Source of the DNA: Candidatus Omnitrophota bacterium
Lineage (GTDB): Bacteria; Ratteibacteria; UBA8468; MWAK01
Assembly (NCBI GenBank): GCA_026387085.1
Contig: JAPLMK010000097.1
Coordinates: 1 to 29,463, forward strand
DNA: 29,463 nt
Direction of reading: 5' to 3'
The notes below the pieces were generated by a model. The model did not search any database. It was not told the origin of the DNA and worked only from the letters and a program-made list of their open reading frames with translations. Positions 15,732-23,558 of this stretch are shown here, in pieces. The position numbers and the translations under genes are program-made. The first letter of the stretch is position 1. The number at the start of each line of letters is the position of its first letter.

Positions 15732-16023
15732 TTGTTTTTCGTTCCGTAATGACGCGGGGAACGCGGAAAAAATCGCCCATTTTGTCCGGCGCATTTGCCA
15801 GCGCTTTTTCAACCGGCAGTGAAAGCGTTATTTCATCTTTGCGGAACCGGTTGTATGCCGGAAGTACGGCGTTGGTCGGTTCAACTTCTTCGGTGGCCAA
15901 TGATTTTAACTGTCCGACATAATCCAGAAGCTGGGAGAGGTCGCAATTGAGACTGCGGACCTCTTCCGCGCTTAATTGTATTCGGGCAAGGTGGGCCAGG
16001 TAACGTATCTTTTCTTCTTCCAT
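15724..16023 (-). CDS. gatC: Asp-tRNA(Asn)/Glu-tRNA(Gln) amidotransferase subunit C
   Basis: GatC is the small stabilising subunit of the GatCAB complex that amidates Glu-tRNA(Gln) and Asp-tRNA(Asn). The 99 residues follow the family: YLAHLARIQLSAEEV near the N terminus, LSQLLDYVGQL, VEPTNAV, and the end KMGDFFRVPRVI. AAGGA lies 6 bp before the ATG, and a good promoter lies just upstream. gatA and gatB are not adjacent; it is instead the first gene of a run with accA and hisG, an unusual grouping. Confidence 0.95.
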   Translation of the reverse strand: MEEEKIRYLAHLARIQLSAEEVRSLNCDLSQLLDYVGQLKSLATEEVEPTNAVLPAYNRFRKDEITLSLPVEKALANAPDKMGDFFRVPRVITERKTNE

Positions 16024-16033
16024 GGCAGTCCTT

Positions 16034-16063
16034 ATTATATGTTAATTATTGGTTTTGCGTCAA
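16034..16063 (-). promoter_or_regulatory. Sigma70-type promoter for gatC-accA-hisG
   Basis: On the minus strand TTGACG (16063-16058) and TATAAT (16039-16034) are separated by 18 bp, with the gatC start 10 bp beyond the -10 and an AAGGA ribosome site between. It lies just downstream of the terminator that follows dnaK, so it starts a new transcription unit. Confidence 0.75.
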
Positions 16064-16078
16064 GAAAATGCGCTGAAA

Positions 16079-16116
16079 TAAAAAACCCCGCGAGATTTTG
16101 GTCCCGTGGGGTTTTG
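16079..16116 (-). terminator. Rho-independent terminator downstream of dnaK
   Basis: AAAACCCC (16081-16088) pairs with GGGGTTTT (16107-16114), with further pairs inside. Read on the minus strand the right arm runs into TTTTTTATTT, a classical terminator tail. It separates dnaK from gatC and lies beyond repeat B2. On the plus strand the tail is less T-rich. Confidence 0.75.
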
Positions 16117-16125
16117 ATTATTCCT

Positions 16126-16264
16126 GTCATCCCCGAATGCTTCGTCTCGCCGTAGCCCGCCTACGTTAAAGATGCGGCGAGGTAAACCTTGGCGAAGGCG
16201 GACTTAGATCGGGGATCCAATCCTTGAAGCGCGTGGATTCCCGCTTACTATATGCGGGAATGAT
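16126..16264. repeat. Family B repeat (copy B2) with a GC-rich module in its first hairpin loop
   Basis: TGTCATCCCCGAATG...GGGGATCC forms the first hairpin arms and GTGGATTCCCGCTTAC...GCGGGAATGATA the second. The first loop holds about 65 extra bases with module C2 ends (CGCCGTAGC at 16148, GCGAAGG near 16193). In copy B3 the same loop is only a few bases long, so the module is an insertion. It lies between the dnaK stop and its terminator. Confidence 0.8.
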
Positions 16265-16288
16265 ATTTGAGGTTGTAAACCCCAAATA

Positions 16289-18196
16289 TCACTTTTCCTT
16301 AAACTCCGCGTCGATGACCGGGCCTTCGCCTTCTTTTTGCTTTTCCGGCCCGTTCCCGGTTCCGGCGTCCGGACCGGCTGCGCCCGAACCCGCGCTTTCC
16401 GCGCCTGGTCCTGCCTGCGGGCCCTGCGCCTGCGATTGTTTGTAGATAATCTCGGCCAGTTTGTTGGCGGCCTGGCTCAGCGATTCCATAGCGGTTTTAA
16501 GCGATTCCACCGTCTTATCCGGCGATTCCAGTTCCTTCTTCAGGCCGGCAACTTTTTCTTCAATCTGCTTGCGCTCGTCTTCCGGCAGTTTGGCGCCGTG
16601 TTCTTTGAGCGTTTTTTCGGTGGTATAAATAAGATTATCCGCCTGGTTGGCTGTTTCAACTACTTCTTTCTTTTTCCGGTCCGCTTCCGCAAACTGCTCG
16701 GACTGGTTGACCATCCTCTCAATCTCATCCTTGGTGAGCTTGGTGGGAGCGGTAATTTTAATGGATTGTTCTTTACCGGTGCCCTTGTCTTTCGCCGAAA
16801 CGTTCATGATGCCGTTGGCGTCAATGTCAAAAGTCACTTCAATCTGCGGCATTCCGCGGGGTGCGGACGGTATGCCGGTCAACTGGAAACTACCCAGCGA
16901 GACGTTGTCGGCGGCCATCGCCCGTTCGCCCTGCAGTACGTGAATGTCGACTGCGGTCTGACCGTCGGCGGCTGTAGAAAAGACCTGGGATTTACGGGTC
17001 GGAATAGTGGTGCTGCGCTCAATCAGTTTGGTGGATACGGCGCCCAGTGTTTCAATTCCCAGGGAAAATGGTGTTATTTCCAGGAGGAGCAGATCTTTGT
17101 CCTTCGTGTCTCCGGATAGGATTCCGCCCTGAATGGCGGCGCCGAGCGCCACGCATTCCATCGGGTCAACCCCGCCTTCTGCCTTGCGGCCGACGTATTC
17201 TTCCAGAAACGCCTGGACGATTGGCATCCGGGTGGGTCCGCCGACCATGATAATTTTTTCTATTTCCTTGGGTTCCATCTTGGCGTTAGATAATGCCTGT
17301 TTCAGCGGTTCCTTGCACCGGTCCATAATCGGCCGGATTAAATCTTCCAGTTTAGAGCGCCGGATAGACATTGTTAAATGTTTCGGTCCGGTACTGTCGG
17401 CGGTGATGTAAGGAAGGTTGATGTCGGTGACCATCGTGGTGGAAAGTTCAATCTTGGCTTTTTCGGCTGCTTCGTGGATGCGCTGCATCGCCATCTTGTC
17501 GTTCTTGACGTCCAGGCCGGACTCTTTTTTGAACTCGGCTGCGATATAGTCGATAATTAACTTGTCCATATCCAGACCGCCCAACTGGGTGTCGCCAGTG
17601 GTAGCGACTACTGTGCCCACGCCCTTATGCAGGTCCATGATCGTGACATCCAGGGTGCCGGCGCCCAGGTCAAAGACCATAATTTTCATTTCCTGCTCAA
17701 TCTTTTCCAACCCGTAAGCAAAAGCGGCCGCAGTCGGTTCATTGATGAGCCGAACCACTTCCAGCCCGGCGATGGTGCCGGCGTCTTTGGTCGCCTGGCG
17801 CTGGTTGTCGTTAAAGTAGGCCGGTACCGTGATAACCGCTTTCTTAACCTCGGTTCCCAGAAAGGCCTCGCTATCCTTTTTTATCTTGGAGAGGATGAAG
17901 GCGGAAATCTGCTGGGGCGTGTATTCTTTACCGTAAATGTTGTATTTAAAATCAGTGCCCATCTTCCGCTTGGCGCCCAGAATTGTTCCTTCGGTATTGG
18001 CAACTGCCTGGCGCCGCGCCGGTTCGCCTACCAGAACCTGACCGTCTTTGGTGAAAGCCACGTAAGAAGGGAATGCTTTGCCGGAAAGAGTCGGCCCTTC
18101 GGCGCTGGGGATGATTGAGGCGCGGCCGGCTTCGTAAACGGCTGCGGCCGAGTTGCTGGTACCCAGGTCAATCCCGATAATTTTTTCTTTAGCCAT
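16289..18196 (-). CDS. dnaK: Chaperone DnaK (Hsp70), archaeal-like subtype
   Basis: This 635-residue Hsp70 binds and refolds proteins in an ATP cycle in the cytoplasm. The ATPase domain has GIDLGTSNSAAAV (8-20), NEPTAAAFAYG (152-162) and MVGGPTRMP. The linker region LLLLEITPFSLGIETLG precedes the substrate-binding domain, and a Gly/Ala-rich tail ends VIDAEFKEK. Compared with the usual bacterial DnaK, SNSAAAV and PSAEGPTLSGKAFPSYVAF resemble thaumarchaeal/archaeal-type DnaK as I remember it, and FDLGAGTLDV (175-184) has Ala179 where FDLGGGTFDV is canonical. AAGGAG lies before the ATG. No grpE or dnaJ and no CIRCE operator were found nearby. A second, classical dnaK elsewhere in the genome is possible. 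Confidence 0.95.
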   Translation of the reverse strand: MAKEKIIGIDLGTSNSAAAVYEAGRASIIPSAEGPTLSGKAFPSYVAFTKDGQVLVGEPARRQAVANTEGTILGAKRKMGTDFKYNIYGKEYTPQQISAFILSKIKKDSEAFLGTEVKKAVITVPAYFNDNQRQATKDAGTIAGLEVVRLINEPTAAAFAYGLEKIEQEMKIMVFDLGAGTLDVTIMDLHKGVGTVVATTGDTQLGGLDMDKLIIDYIAAEFKKESGLDVKNDKMAMQRIHEAAEKAKIELSTTMVTDINLPYITADSTGPKHLTMSIRRSKLEDLIRPIMDRCKEPLKQALSNAKMEPKEIEKIIMVGGPTRMPIVQAFLEEYVGRKAEGGVDPMECVALGAAIQGGILSGDTKDKDLLLLEITPFSLGIETLGAVSTKLIERSTTIPTRKSQVFSTAADGQTAVDIHVLQGERAMAADNVSLGSFQLTGIPSAPRGMPQIEVTFDIDANGIMNVSAKDKGTGKEQSIKITAPTKLTKDEIERMVNQSEQFAEADRKKKEVVETANQADNLIYTTEKTLKEHGAKLPEDERKQIEEKVAGLKKELESPDKTVESLKTAMESLSQAANKLAEIIYKQSQAQGPQAGPGAESAGSGAAGPDAGTGNGPEKQKEGEGPVIDAEFKEK

Positions 18197-18231
18197 TTGT
18201 TTTTCTCCTTATGAGGTTCTTGTATTTATTA

Positions 18232-18343
18232 TTTCCGCGAACGGTAAGCGGGAATGATAAATTTTGTTATCCCCGCATGTTTTAGGCGGGGATCCAAATA
18301 TTTTAAGGTGTGGATTCCCGATCTACACATTCGGGAATGACGC
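18232..18343. repeat. Family B repeat (copy B3) plus a truncated half copy, in the dnaK leader
   Basis: The full copy is 18266-18342: TTATCCCCGCATG...GGCGGGGATCC, then TGTGGATTCCCG...CGGGAATGAC, with short loops and no inserted module. Before it, 18232-18259 repeats only the second hairpin (TTTCCGCG...AAGCGGGAATGATA). Together they occupy most of the 182 bp between dnaK and thrC, so they would be part of the dnaK 5' leader or promoter region. Confidence 0.75.
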
Positions 18344-18378
18344 CGATATTATATTAGATGTTTTACGTTAGGCGTCAG

Positions 18379-19437
18379 TTACAAACCGCACGCTTCGGCG
18401 ACCGTATTCAGCGTTGGTGCGATTGGTTCCGGCAGACAACACTCGCTAATGGCAAATTGCGGGTCCTTTAAGCCGTGGCCGGTAAGGATGGCAACCACCA
18501 GTGATTCTTGGGAAAAGTATCCGGCTCGGCTCAGCTTTAACAGGCCGGCAATCGATGCGGCCGAAGCCGGTTCCGCGAAGACGCCTTCTTCGCCGGCCAA
18601 CCGCTTTGAGGCCTCGGTTATTTCAGAGTCGCTGACGGTGCCGATCAGCCCGCCGGATTCATCCCGGGCCGCAACCGCGGCTTGCCAGGAAGCAGGATTA
18701 CCGATGCGGATGGCGGTGGCGATTGTTTCCGGGTCGGTTACCGGATGGCCCAAAACGATCGGAGCGGCGCCTTCTGCCTGAAATCCGAGCATTCGGGGCA
18801 AGCGGTCAGATTTTTTTTGCCGGTGGTATTCCTTGTATCCTTTCCAGTAAGCGGTGATGTTTCCGGCGTTGCCTACCGGCAGAACCTGATACTCAGGCGT
18901 TTCTCCAAGGGTATCCGTAATTTCAAAAGCCGCTGTTTTTTGGCCTTCAATCCGGTACGGGTTAACGGAGTTAACCAGGGCGACCTGGTATTTCTCGCAG
19001 ATATCCCTGACCAGTTGAAGCGCGATATCAAAATTTCCCTTAATTTGGACCACCCGCGCCTTGTGAATTAAGGCCTGGGCTAATTTGCCCATGGCAATTT
19101 TGCCTTCCGGAATCAGCACCAGGGCTTTAAGTCCGGCCCGGGACGCGTAAGCTGCGGCTGAGGCAGAAGTATTGCCGGTGGAGGCGCAGATGACCGCGCT
19201 GTTTCCGGCTTCAACTGCCTTGGAAATCGCCAGTGTCATGCCCCGGTCTTTGAAGGAACCGGTCGGGTTGACGCCTTCAAATTTAAAATAGAGCCGCAAG
19301 CCCAATTTTTTTCCTAAGGAAACGGATGGGATGAGCGGGGTGTTGCCTTCCAAAAGAGAGATAACCGGTGTCCGGGAACTTACCGGCAGGTAATCGCGGT
19401 ATCTCTCAATTATTCCCCGGTATTGGCTGATGTCCAT
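18379..19437 (-). CDS. thrC: Threonine synthase
   Basis: This PLP enzyme converts O-phosphohomoserine to threonine. The 352-residue protein belongs to the short (class II-like) type: EGNTPLIPS (30-38), the PLP lysine K63 in NPTGSFKDRGM, ASTGNTSASAAAYASRAG, and the phosphate-binding PVGNAGNITAYWKGY. It starts 2 bp after hom on the same strand, so the two form a hom-thrC operon. thrB is not next to it. The stop lies just upstream of the dnaK leader repeats. Confidence 0.95.
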   Translation of the reverse strand: MDISQYRGIIERYRDYLPVSSRTPVISLLEGNTPLIPSVSLGKKLGLRLYFKFEGVNPTGSFKDRGMTLAISKAVEAGNSAVICASTGNTSASAAAYASRAGLKALVLIPEGKIAMGKLAQALIHKARVVQIKGNFDIALQLVRDICEKYQVALVNSVNPYRIEGQKTAAFEITDTLGETPEYQVLPVGNAGNITAYWKGYKEYHRQKKSDRLPRMLGFQAEGAAPIVLGHPVTDPETIATAIRIGNPASWQAAVAARDESGGLIGTVSDSEITEASKRLAGEEGVFAEPASAASIAGLLKLSRAGYFSQESLVVAILTGHGLKDPQFAISECCLPEPIAPTLNTVAEACGL

Positions 19438-19439
19438 AT

Positions 19440-20729
19440 TTATTCATCAAACGCAAGACGCAGCAAAATTGTTTTGGATTTAATTGCCGCCAATCGGTCT
19501 ATGGCCGAGATGGCCGCTTTGACTGCGGATTCCTTGGCGGTATGTGTTAATACTACCACCGGCACCGCTTTTTGGGGCTTCTCCTCTTTCTGGATGCAGG
19601 AGGCGATGCTGATGTTGTATTTTCCGAGGATTTCCGCAATTCGGGCCAGAACGCCCGGCTGGTCCAGGGCGGAGAAGCGAAAATAGTAACGGCTTTTAAA
19701 ATCAGTCTGCAATTGGAGCTTTTTCCCGGGCGTTATTGAAAAGGGTAAGGGTTTTGCTCCGCAGAGAATATTGTTTCCGATACTGATTATGTCGCTGATG
19801 ACGCTGCTGGCGGTTGGGTCCATGCCGGCGCCCTTACCGAAGAGCAGACTTTCTCCCACCAGGTCCCCGGTGAGAAAAATAGCGTTGTAAACATCCCGGA
19901 CAGAACTTAAGATATGCCGGTTGGGAATCAGCGCCGGGTAGGTGGCCAGACTGAGGCCGTTTTGTCCGAACTTTAATATCGACAATAGTTTCACCCCGTA
20001 CCCTAATTCCGCCGCATAGTCTAGATCTTTTGCCGTAATTCCGGAAATTCCCTCGGTTGGGATAGCGGCTGCCGGAAAAAACTTTCCGGTAATCAGGGTG
20101 GCCAGCACGGAAAGTTTATGGGAAGAGTCGTTTCCGGAGAGGTCAAGAGACGGATCTCTTTCTGCGAATCCGGCGTCCTGGGCAATTTTAAGCGCGTTCG
20201 CCAGCGAGAGGCGGTCTTCAACCATCCGGGTGAGGATAAAGTTAGTGGTGCCGTTTAATATTCCGTAAAGAGAGGTGATATTGTTGGCAATAAAACTTTC
20301 TTTCAAGGTTTTGACGATCGGGATGGAACCGCCGACCGAGGCCTCAAATCCGAGATGGCATCCGGATTGTTCCGCGGCGGAGAATAAACAGTCGCCTTTT
20401 TCGGCCAGAAGCGCCTTGTTGGCGGTTACGACCGATTTTCCGTTTTGGAGCGCCTTTAAGAGAAAAGAGCCGGCCGGTTCAATACCGCCGATTAATTCCA
20501 GCACTATTTGGACGCGCGGATTTTCCAGGACATTCTTGGTCTCCCTGGTTAATATTCCGGCGGGCAGAGAAACCGGGCGCGGCCGCTTTAAATCGCAGTC
20601 ACAAACCGAAATAAGTTCCGGGATGAATCCGGCCCGTTCCGACAAGAGTTTTTTCCGCTCCAGGAGCAACCGGGCGACGCCGGCTCCAATCGTGCCGAAA
20701 CCGATGAGTCCAATTCCAATCTTTTTCAT
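19440..20729 (-). CDS. hom: Homoserine dehydrogenase with C-terminal ACT domain
   Basis: This enzyme reduces aspartate semialdehyde to homoserine, the branch point to threonine and methionine. The 429 residues comprise a Rossmann domain with GLIGFGTIGAGVA (8-20), a catalytic domain (ASVGGSIPIVKTL; YGILNGTTNFILTRM; AERDPSLDLSGNDSSHK), and an ACT domain at about 350-425 (FSALDQPGVLARIAEIL). The ACT domain predicts threonine feedback inhibition. No Shine-Dalgarno is visible before the ATG, and an extended -10 lies directly upstream, so a leaderless transcript is possible. It is divergent from the aminotransferase gene, 48 bp away. Confidence 0.95.
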   Translation of the reverse strand: MKKIGIGLIGFGTIGAGVARLLLERKKLLSERAGFIPELISVCDCDLKRPRPVSLPAGILTRETKNVLENPRVQIVLELIGGIEPAGSFLLKALQNGKSVVTANKALLAEKGDCLFSAAEQSGCHLGFEASVGGSIPIVKTLKESFIANNITSLYGILNGTTNFILTRMVEDRLSLANALKIAQDAGFAERDPSLDLSGNDSSHKLSVLATLITGKFFPAAAIPTEGISGITAKDLDYAAELGYGVKLLSILKFGQNGLSLATYPALIPNRHILSSVRDVYNAIFLTGDLVGESLLFGKGAGMDPTASSVISDIISIGNNILCGAKPLPFSITPGKKLQLQTDFKSRYYFRFSALDQPGVLARIAEILGKYNISIASCIQKEEKPQKAVPVVVLTHTAKESAVKAAISAIDRLAAIKSKTILLRLAFDE

Positions 20730-20739
20730 AGTATATGAT

Positions 20740-20748
20740 ATTATATCA
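20740..20748 (-). promoter_or_regulatory. Extended -10 promoter directly upstream of hom
   Basis: On the minus strand TGATATAAT is a perfect extended -10 element. It ends only 10 bp before the hom ATG, leaving room for a leader of a few bases at most. No convincing -35 is seen. The reverse strand of the same AT-rich patch (TATGAT) may serve the divergent aminotransferase. Confidence 0.45.
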
Positions 20749-20777
20749 CAAAGGACGGCGAAAAAGGATTGCGGAAA

Positions 20778-21962
20778 ATGGAAAGAATCTCCGGGTTAGA
20801 GAAAAAATACGTTCTGGAAGTTTTGGAGAATCAATTTCAAGCTTCCAAAAACAATATTTTTATCTCGCGCCTGGAGGCGAAGTTTGCGGAGATTTTTCAC
20901 CGGGAGTTTGCCGTTTCTTTGGGTAACGGAACCGCCGCGATGCATACCGCCCTGGCGGCTCTGGGCGTAAACCCGGGCGAAGAAGTAATTGTTCCGTCCT
21001 TAACCATGTCCAGCCCGGCCCTGGCGGTGCTCCACAATAATTCCATTCCGGTCTTCGCCGACGCGGACCGGAAGACATTCAACATTTCCGCGGATTCCAT
21101 CCGGGCTAATATCACCGGGAAGACCAGGGCCGTCATCGTTGTTTCCCTTTACGGGCTTGCCCCTGATTATGACCAAATCCTGAAAATCTGCCGGGCAAAA
21201 AGAATCTTTCTGATTGAAGACAACGCGCAAGCTTTTCTATCCCGTTATCAAGGCAAACTGGTCGGCCGGTTCGGGGATTTTGCCAGTTTCAGTTTTCAGG
21301 CCTCAAAGCACCTGACCTGCGGGGAAGGCGGCATGCTGGTTACCGACACCGAAGCGCTGGCGGACAAAGCCCGTAAATTTGCCGGTCTCGGCTACGGAAG
21401 CATCGGCGCTAAGAAGGGGCGGGTTGCCCGAAGCGATATCCAGGACCCGAACTTTGACCGCCATGCCTGTTTTGGCTTTAATTATCGGATGTCCGAACTT
21501 CAGGCGGCCGTTGCTTTGGGCCAGCTGGAAAGGGCCGAAGAATTAGTCGAAGCCAGAATTAAATCCGCGGGGATATTGAGCGCCGCTATCAGCGATATCG
21601 CCTGGCTTATCCCCCAGCATGTCCCGGAGGGAAGTGTAAATTCCTACTGGGCATACAGCGTGCTCCTTGACCTTGAAAATCCGAAAGAGAAATGGTACCA
21701 ATTCCGCGATCTTTTTGTTAAGAACGGCGGAGACGGAATTTACGCGGCCTGGAAGTTGACCTACCGGGAACCTTTTTTCCGGAATGAAGTCCAGGGTTAC
21801 CCGGGCGTCCGGCAAAAATATGCCCGGGGCTTGTGTCCCGACGCTGAGTACTTGCAGGAGAGGATACTGCAATTTAAGACCAATTACTGGGATTTAAAGG
21901 AAGCGGAAAAGCAGGCGGAAATACTGCGTAAGACGATCAAGTCTTTTCGGCGTCTAATTTGA
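20778..21962 (+). CDS. DegT/DnrJ/EryC1/StrS-family aminotransferase
   Basis: This fold-type I PLP enzyme is of the kind that aminates nucleotide-linked keto sugars for LPS, capsule or glycan synthesis. It has SLGNGTAAMHTALAALGV near the N terminus (the PLP-phosphate pocket), IEDNAQAF with the PLP aspartate, the Schiff-base lysine K177 in SFQASKHLTCGEGGM, and GFNYRMSELQAAVALGQLER. The ATG at 20778 is preferred over the in-frame TTG at 20769 because AAGGA sits at a normal distance from it. It stands alone, with no sugar-nucleotide genes around it, so the substrate is unknown. It shares a short divergent promoter region with hom. Confidence 0.88.
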   Translation: MERISGLEKKYVLEVLENQFQASKNNIFISRLEAKFAEIFHREFAVSLGNGTAAMHTALAALGVNPGEEVIVPSLTMSSPALAVLHNNSIPVFADADRKTFNISADSIRANITGKTRAVIVVSLYGLAPDYDQILKICRAKRIFLIEDNAQAFLSRYQGKLVGRFGDFASFSFQASKHLTCGEGGMLVTDTEALADKARKFAGLGYGSIGAKKGRVARSDIQDPNFDRHACFGFNYRMSELQAAVALGQLERAEELVEARIKSAGILSAAISDIAWLIPQHVPEGSVNSYWAYSVLLDLENPKEKWYQFRDLFVKNGGDGIYAAWKLTYREPFFRNEVQGYPGVRQKYARGLCPDAEYLQERILQFKTNYWDLKEAEKQAEILRKTIKSFRRLI

Positions 21963-22020
21963 CGCAGAGCTTCTTTTTCTGATAAGATTTTTCTACCGGT
22001 TTTAACAAATAACCGTTATT

Positions 22021-23085
22021 ATGAAAGAGATAATTGCGAAGCTAGCCAGAGCGGAAGACCTGTCCGAACAGGAAGCAGCGGCTGCCATGAAGGAAATCAT
22101 GGAAGGCCGGGCGACGGAAGCCCAGATGGCTGCTTTCTTGATGGGTTTACGTTTGAAAGGCGAGACGGCGGCCGAGATTACCGGCTGTGCCCGGGTAATG
22201 CGGGAAAAGGTTTTGCGAATCGGGATTAACAAAGAAATGATCGACCTTGACCGGGACGATATTAATTTTGACCGCGAGACGATTGTTGATACCTGCGGTA
22301 CCGGTGGAGACGGCACCAATACGTTTAATGTTTCCACCGCCACCGCCCTGGTAGTGGCCGGCGGCGGATGTCTGGTAGCAAAACACGGCAACCGTTCGGT
22401 ATCCAGCCAGTGCGGCAGCGCCGACGTGGTTCGCAGCCTGGGTGTAAATATAGACATCACTCCGGAGAAGGTGAAGGCCTGCGTGGAGCAGGTGGGCATC
22501 GGTTTTTTCTATGCGCCGTTGTATCATAGCGCTATGAAATATGCCTTGCCGGTCCGGACCCAGATGGGTATCCGGACCATCTTCAATCTGCTGGGCCCGC
22601 TTACGAATCCGGCCGGCGCCAACGTACAGGTTTTAGGTGTTTACAGCGCAAATTTAACCGAAAAAATGGCAAACGTTCTGCTTAGCTTGGGGAGCCGGAG
22701 CGCCCTGGTGGTTTACGGCGAAGGCAGTTTTGATGAAGTAAGCGTTGTGGGCAAAACATTTGTTTCACAGGTGAAGGACGGACATATTATCAATTACCAG
22801 GTTCAGCCGGAAGATTTTCAGATGCGCCGGGCTTTCCTGGCTGATATCCGGGGCGGAAACGCCGCGGAAAATGCCGAAATAATTCTTTCTATTTTGAAGG
22901 GGAAAGAAGGCGCGCCGCGGGATATGGTTGTGCTGAATGCCGGCGCTGCTTTTATGGCATCAGGCAGAGCCGATGATTGGAAGAAAGGCGTCGCCTATGC
23001 GGCGGAGGTGATAGAATCCGGCCGGGCGCTCGCGAAATTAAAATCCCTGGTTGAATTTACTAACAGTTTTGAAATCGAAAAATAA
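22021..23085 (+). CDS. trpD: Anthranilate phosphoribosyltransferase
   Basis: TrpD joins anthranilate to PRPP in tryptophan synthesis. The 354-residue protein has the PRPP loop DTCGTGGDGTNTFNVSTA (about 90-107), KHGNRSVSSQCGSADV, and GIRTIFNLLGPLTNPAG. A charged insert of about ten residues (MIDLDRDDINFDRE) precedes the PRPP loop and is longer than in the E. coli type. No other trp genes are nearby. The ATG has no clear ribosome site. The gene is 58 bp downstream of the aminotransferase. Confidence 0.95.
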   Translation: MKEIIAKLARAEDLSEQEAAAAMKEIMEGRATEAQMAAFLMGLRLKGETAAEITGCARVMREKVLRIGINKEMIDLDRDDINFDRETIVDTCGTGGDGTNTFNVSTATALVVAGGGCLVAKHGNRSVSSQCGSADVVRSLGVNIDITPEKVKACVEQVGIGFFYAPLYHSAMKYALPVRTQMGIRTIFNLLGPLTNPAGANVQVLGVYSANLTEKMANVLLSLGSRSALVVYGEGSFDEVSVVGKTFVSQVKDGHIINYQVQPEDFQMRRAFLADIRGGNAAENAEIILSILKGKEGAPRDMVVLNAGAAFMASGRADDWKKGVAYAAEVIESGRALAKLKSLVEFTNSFEIEK

Positions 23086-23120
23086 ATAATCCGACGCAGA
23101 TTATCGCCGATAAATAACTT

Positions 23121-23241
23121 TTACCACGGAAACATAGAAAACTGTCTTCAGGCTTCGCCGAACCCTGACGAGCGGGAACACTGAAAACTTTAATTAAAGT
23201 TGTTTTTCCGTGCTTCCAAACTTCCGTGCTTCTGTGGTATT
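23121..23241. repeat. Inverted-repeat element (family D) before the fatty-acid operon
   Basis: The left end TTACCACGGAAACATAGAAA and the right end TTCCGTGCTTCTGTGGTA are imperfect reverse complements. The interior includes TCAGGCTTCGCC and CTGACGAGCGGG, which echo the GC-rich module seen in repeats A3 and B1. It fills most of the 209-bp gap between trpD and the DUF4321 gene; nothing else was recognised in that gap. Confidence 0.7.
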
Positions 23242-23294
23242 CTTTAAATAAGTGTTATTCTGCGGTTTCTGTGTCCCGAAAAGGAAATTCTATT

Positions 23295-23558
23295 ATGAAA
23301 AGAGGATTCTGGTTTTTTTTGGGGCTTTTACTGGTTTCTGCCGTAATCGGAAGCGCCATCGGAGAAATAATTGGTTTACTGCTTCCTGCTGATTCATTTG
23401 CCCGCCAGTTTTTTACGATCAGCTCCGCGCCTTTCTTCGGTCCGGCCGAGTTTGATCTTATTCTGGCCAAGGTAACTTTCGGCGTGGCCCTGCATCTCAA
23501 CCTGACGGCATTATTGGGCATGATTATCGCCACCATCTATTATCTGCGTACGCTATGA
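23295..23558 (+). CDS. DUF4321-family small membrane protein
   Basis: The ATG at 23295 has AAGGA at a good distance and gives 87 residues with two hydrophobic helices (about 5-28 and 60-85). GSAIGEIIGLLLP, the Phe-rich middle, AEFDLILAKVTFGVALHLN and LTALLGMIIATIYY fit the DUF4321 family of unknown function. Its stop overlaps the fabD start as ATGA, so translation is coupled. Placement at the head of a fatty-acid operon suggests a membrane or lipid role, which is only an inference. Confidence 0.75.
   Translation: MKRGFWFFLGLLLVSAVIGSAIGEIIGLLLPADSFARQFFTISSAPFFGPAEFDLILAKVTFGVALHLNLTALLGMIIATIYYLRTL

Noticed and set aside
15732..15812. Longer AccA starting inside gatC
   Set aside because: The extra 27 residues do not resemble the AccA N terminus and are simply gatC read in another frame.
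16337..17119. Long open frame (260 codons) on the plus strand opposite dnaK
   Set aside because: It lies wholly antisense to a clear Hsp70 gene, has no recognisable domain, and its Phe/Gly-rich composition is what the reverse complement of dnaK gives.
18197..18378. CIRCE heat-shock operator upstream of dnaK
   Set aside because: No TTAGCACTC/GAGTGCTAA inverted repeat is present; the palindromes there are family B repeats.
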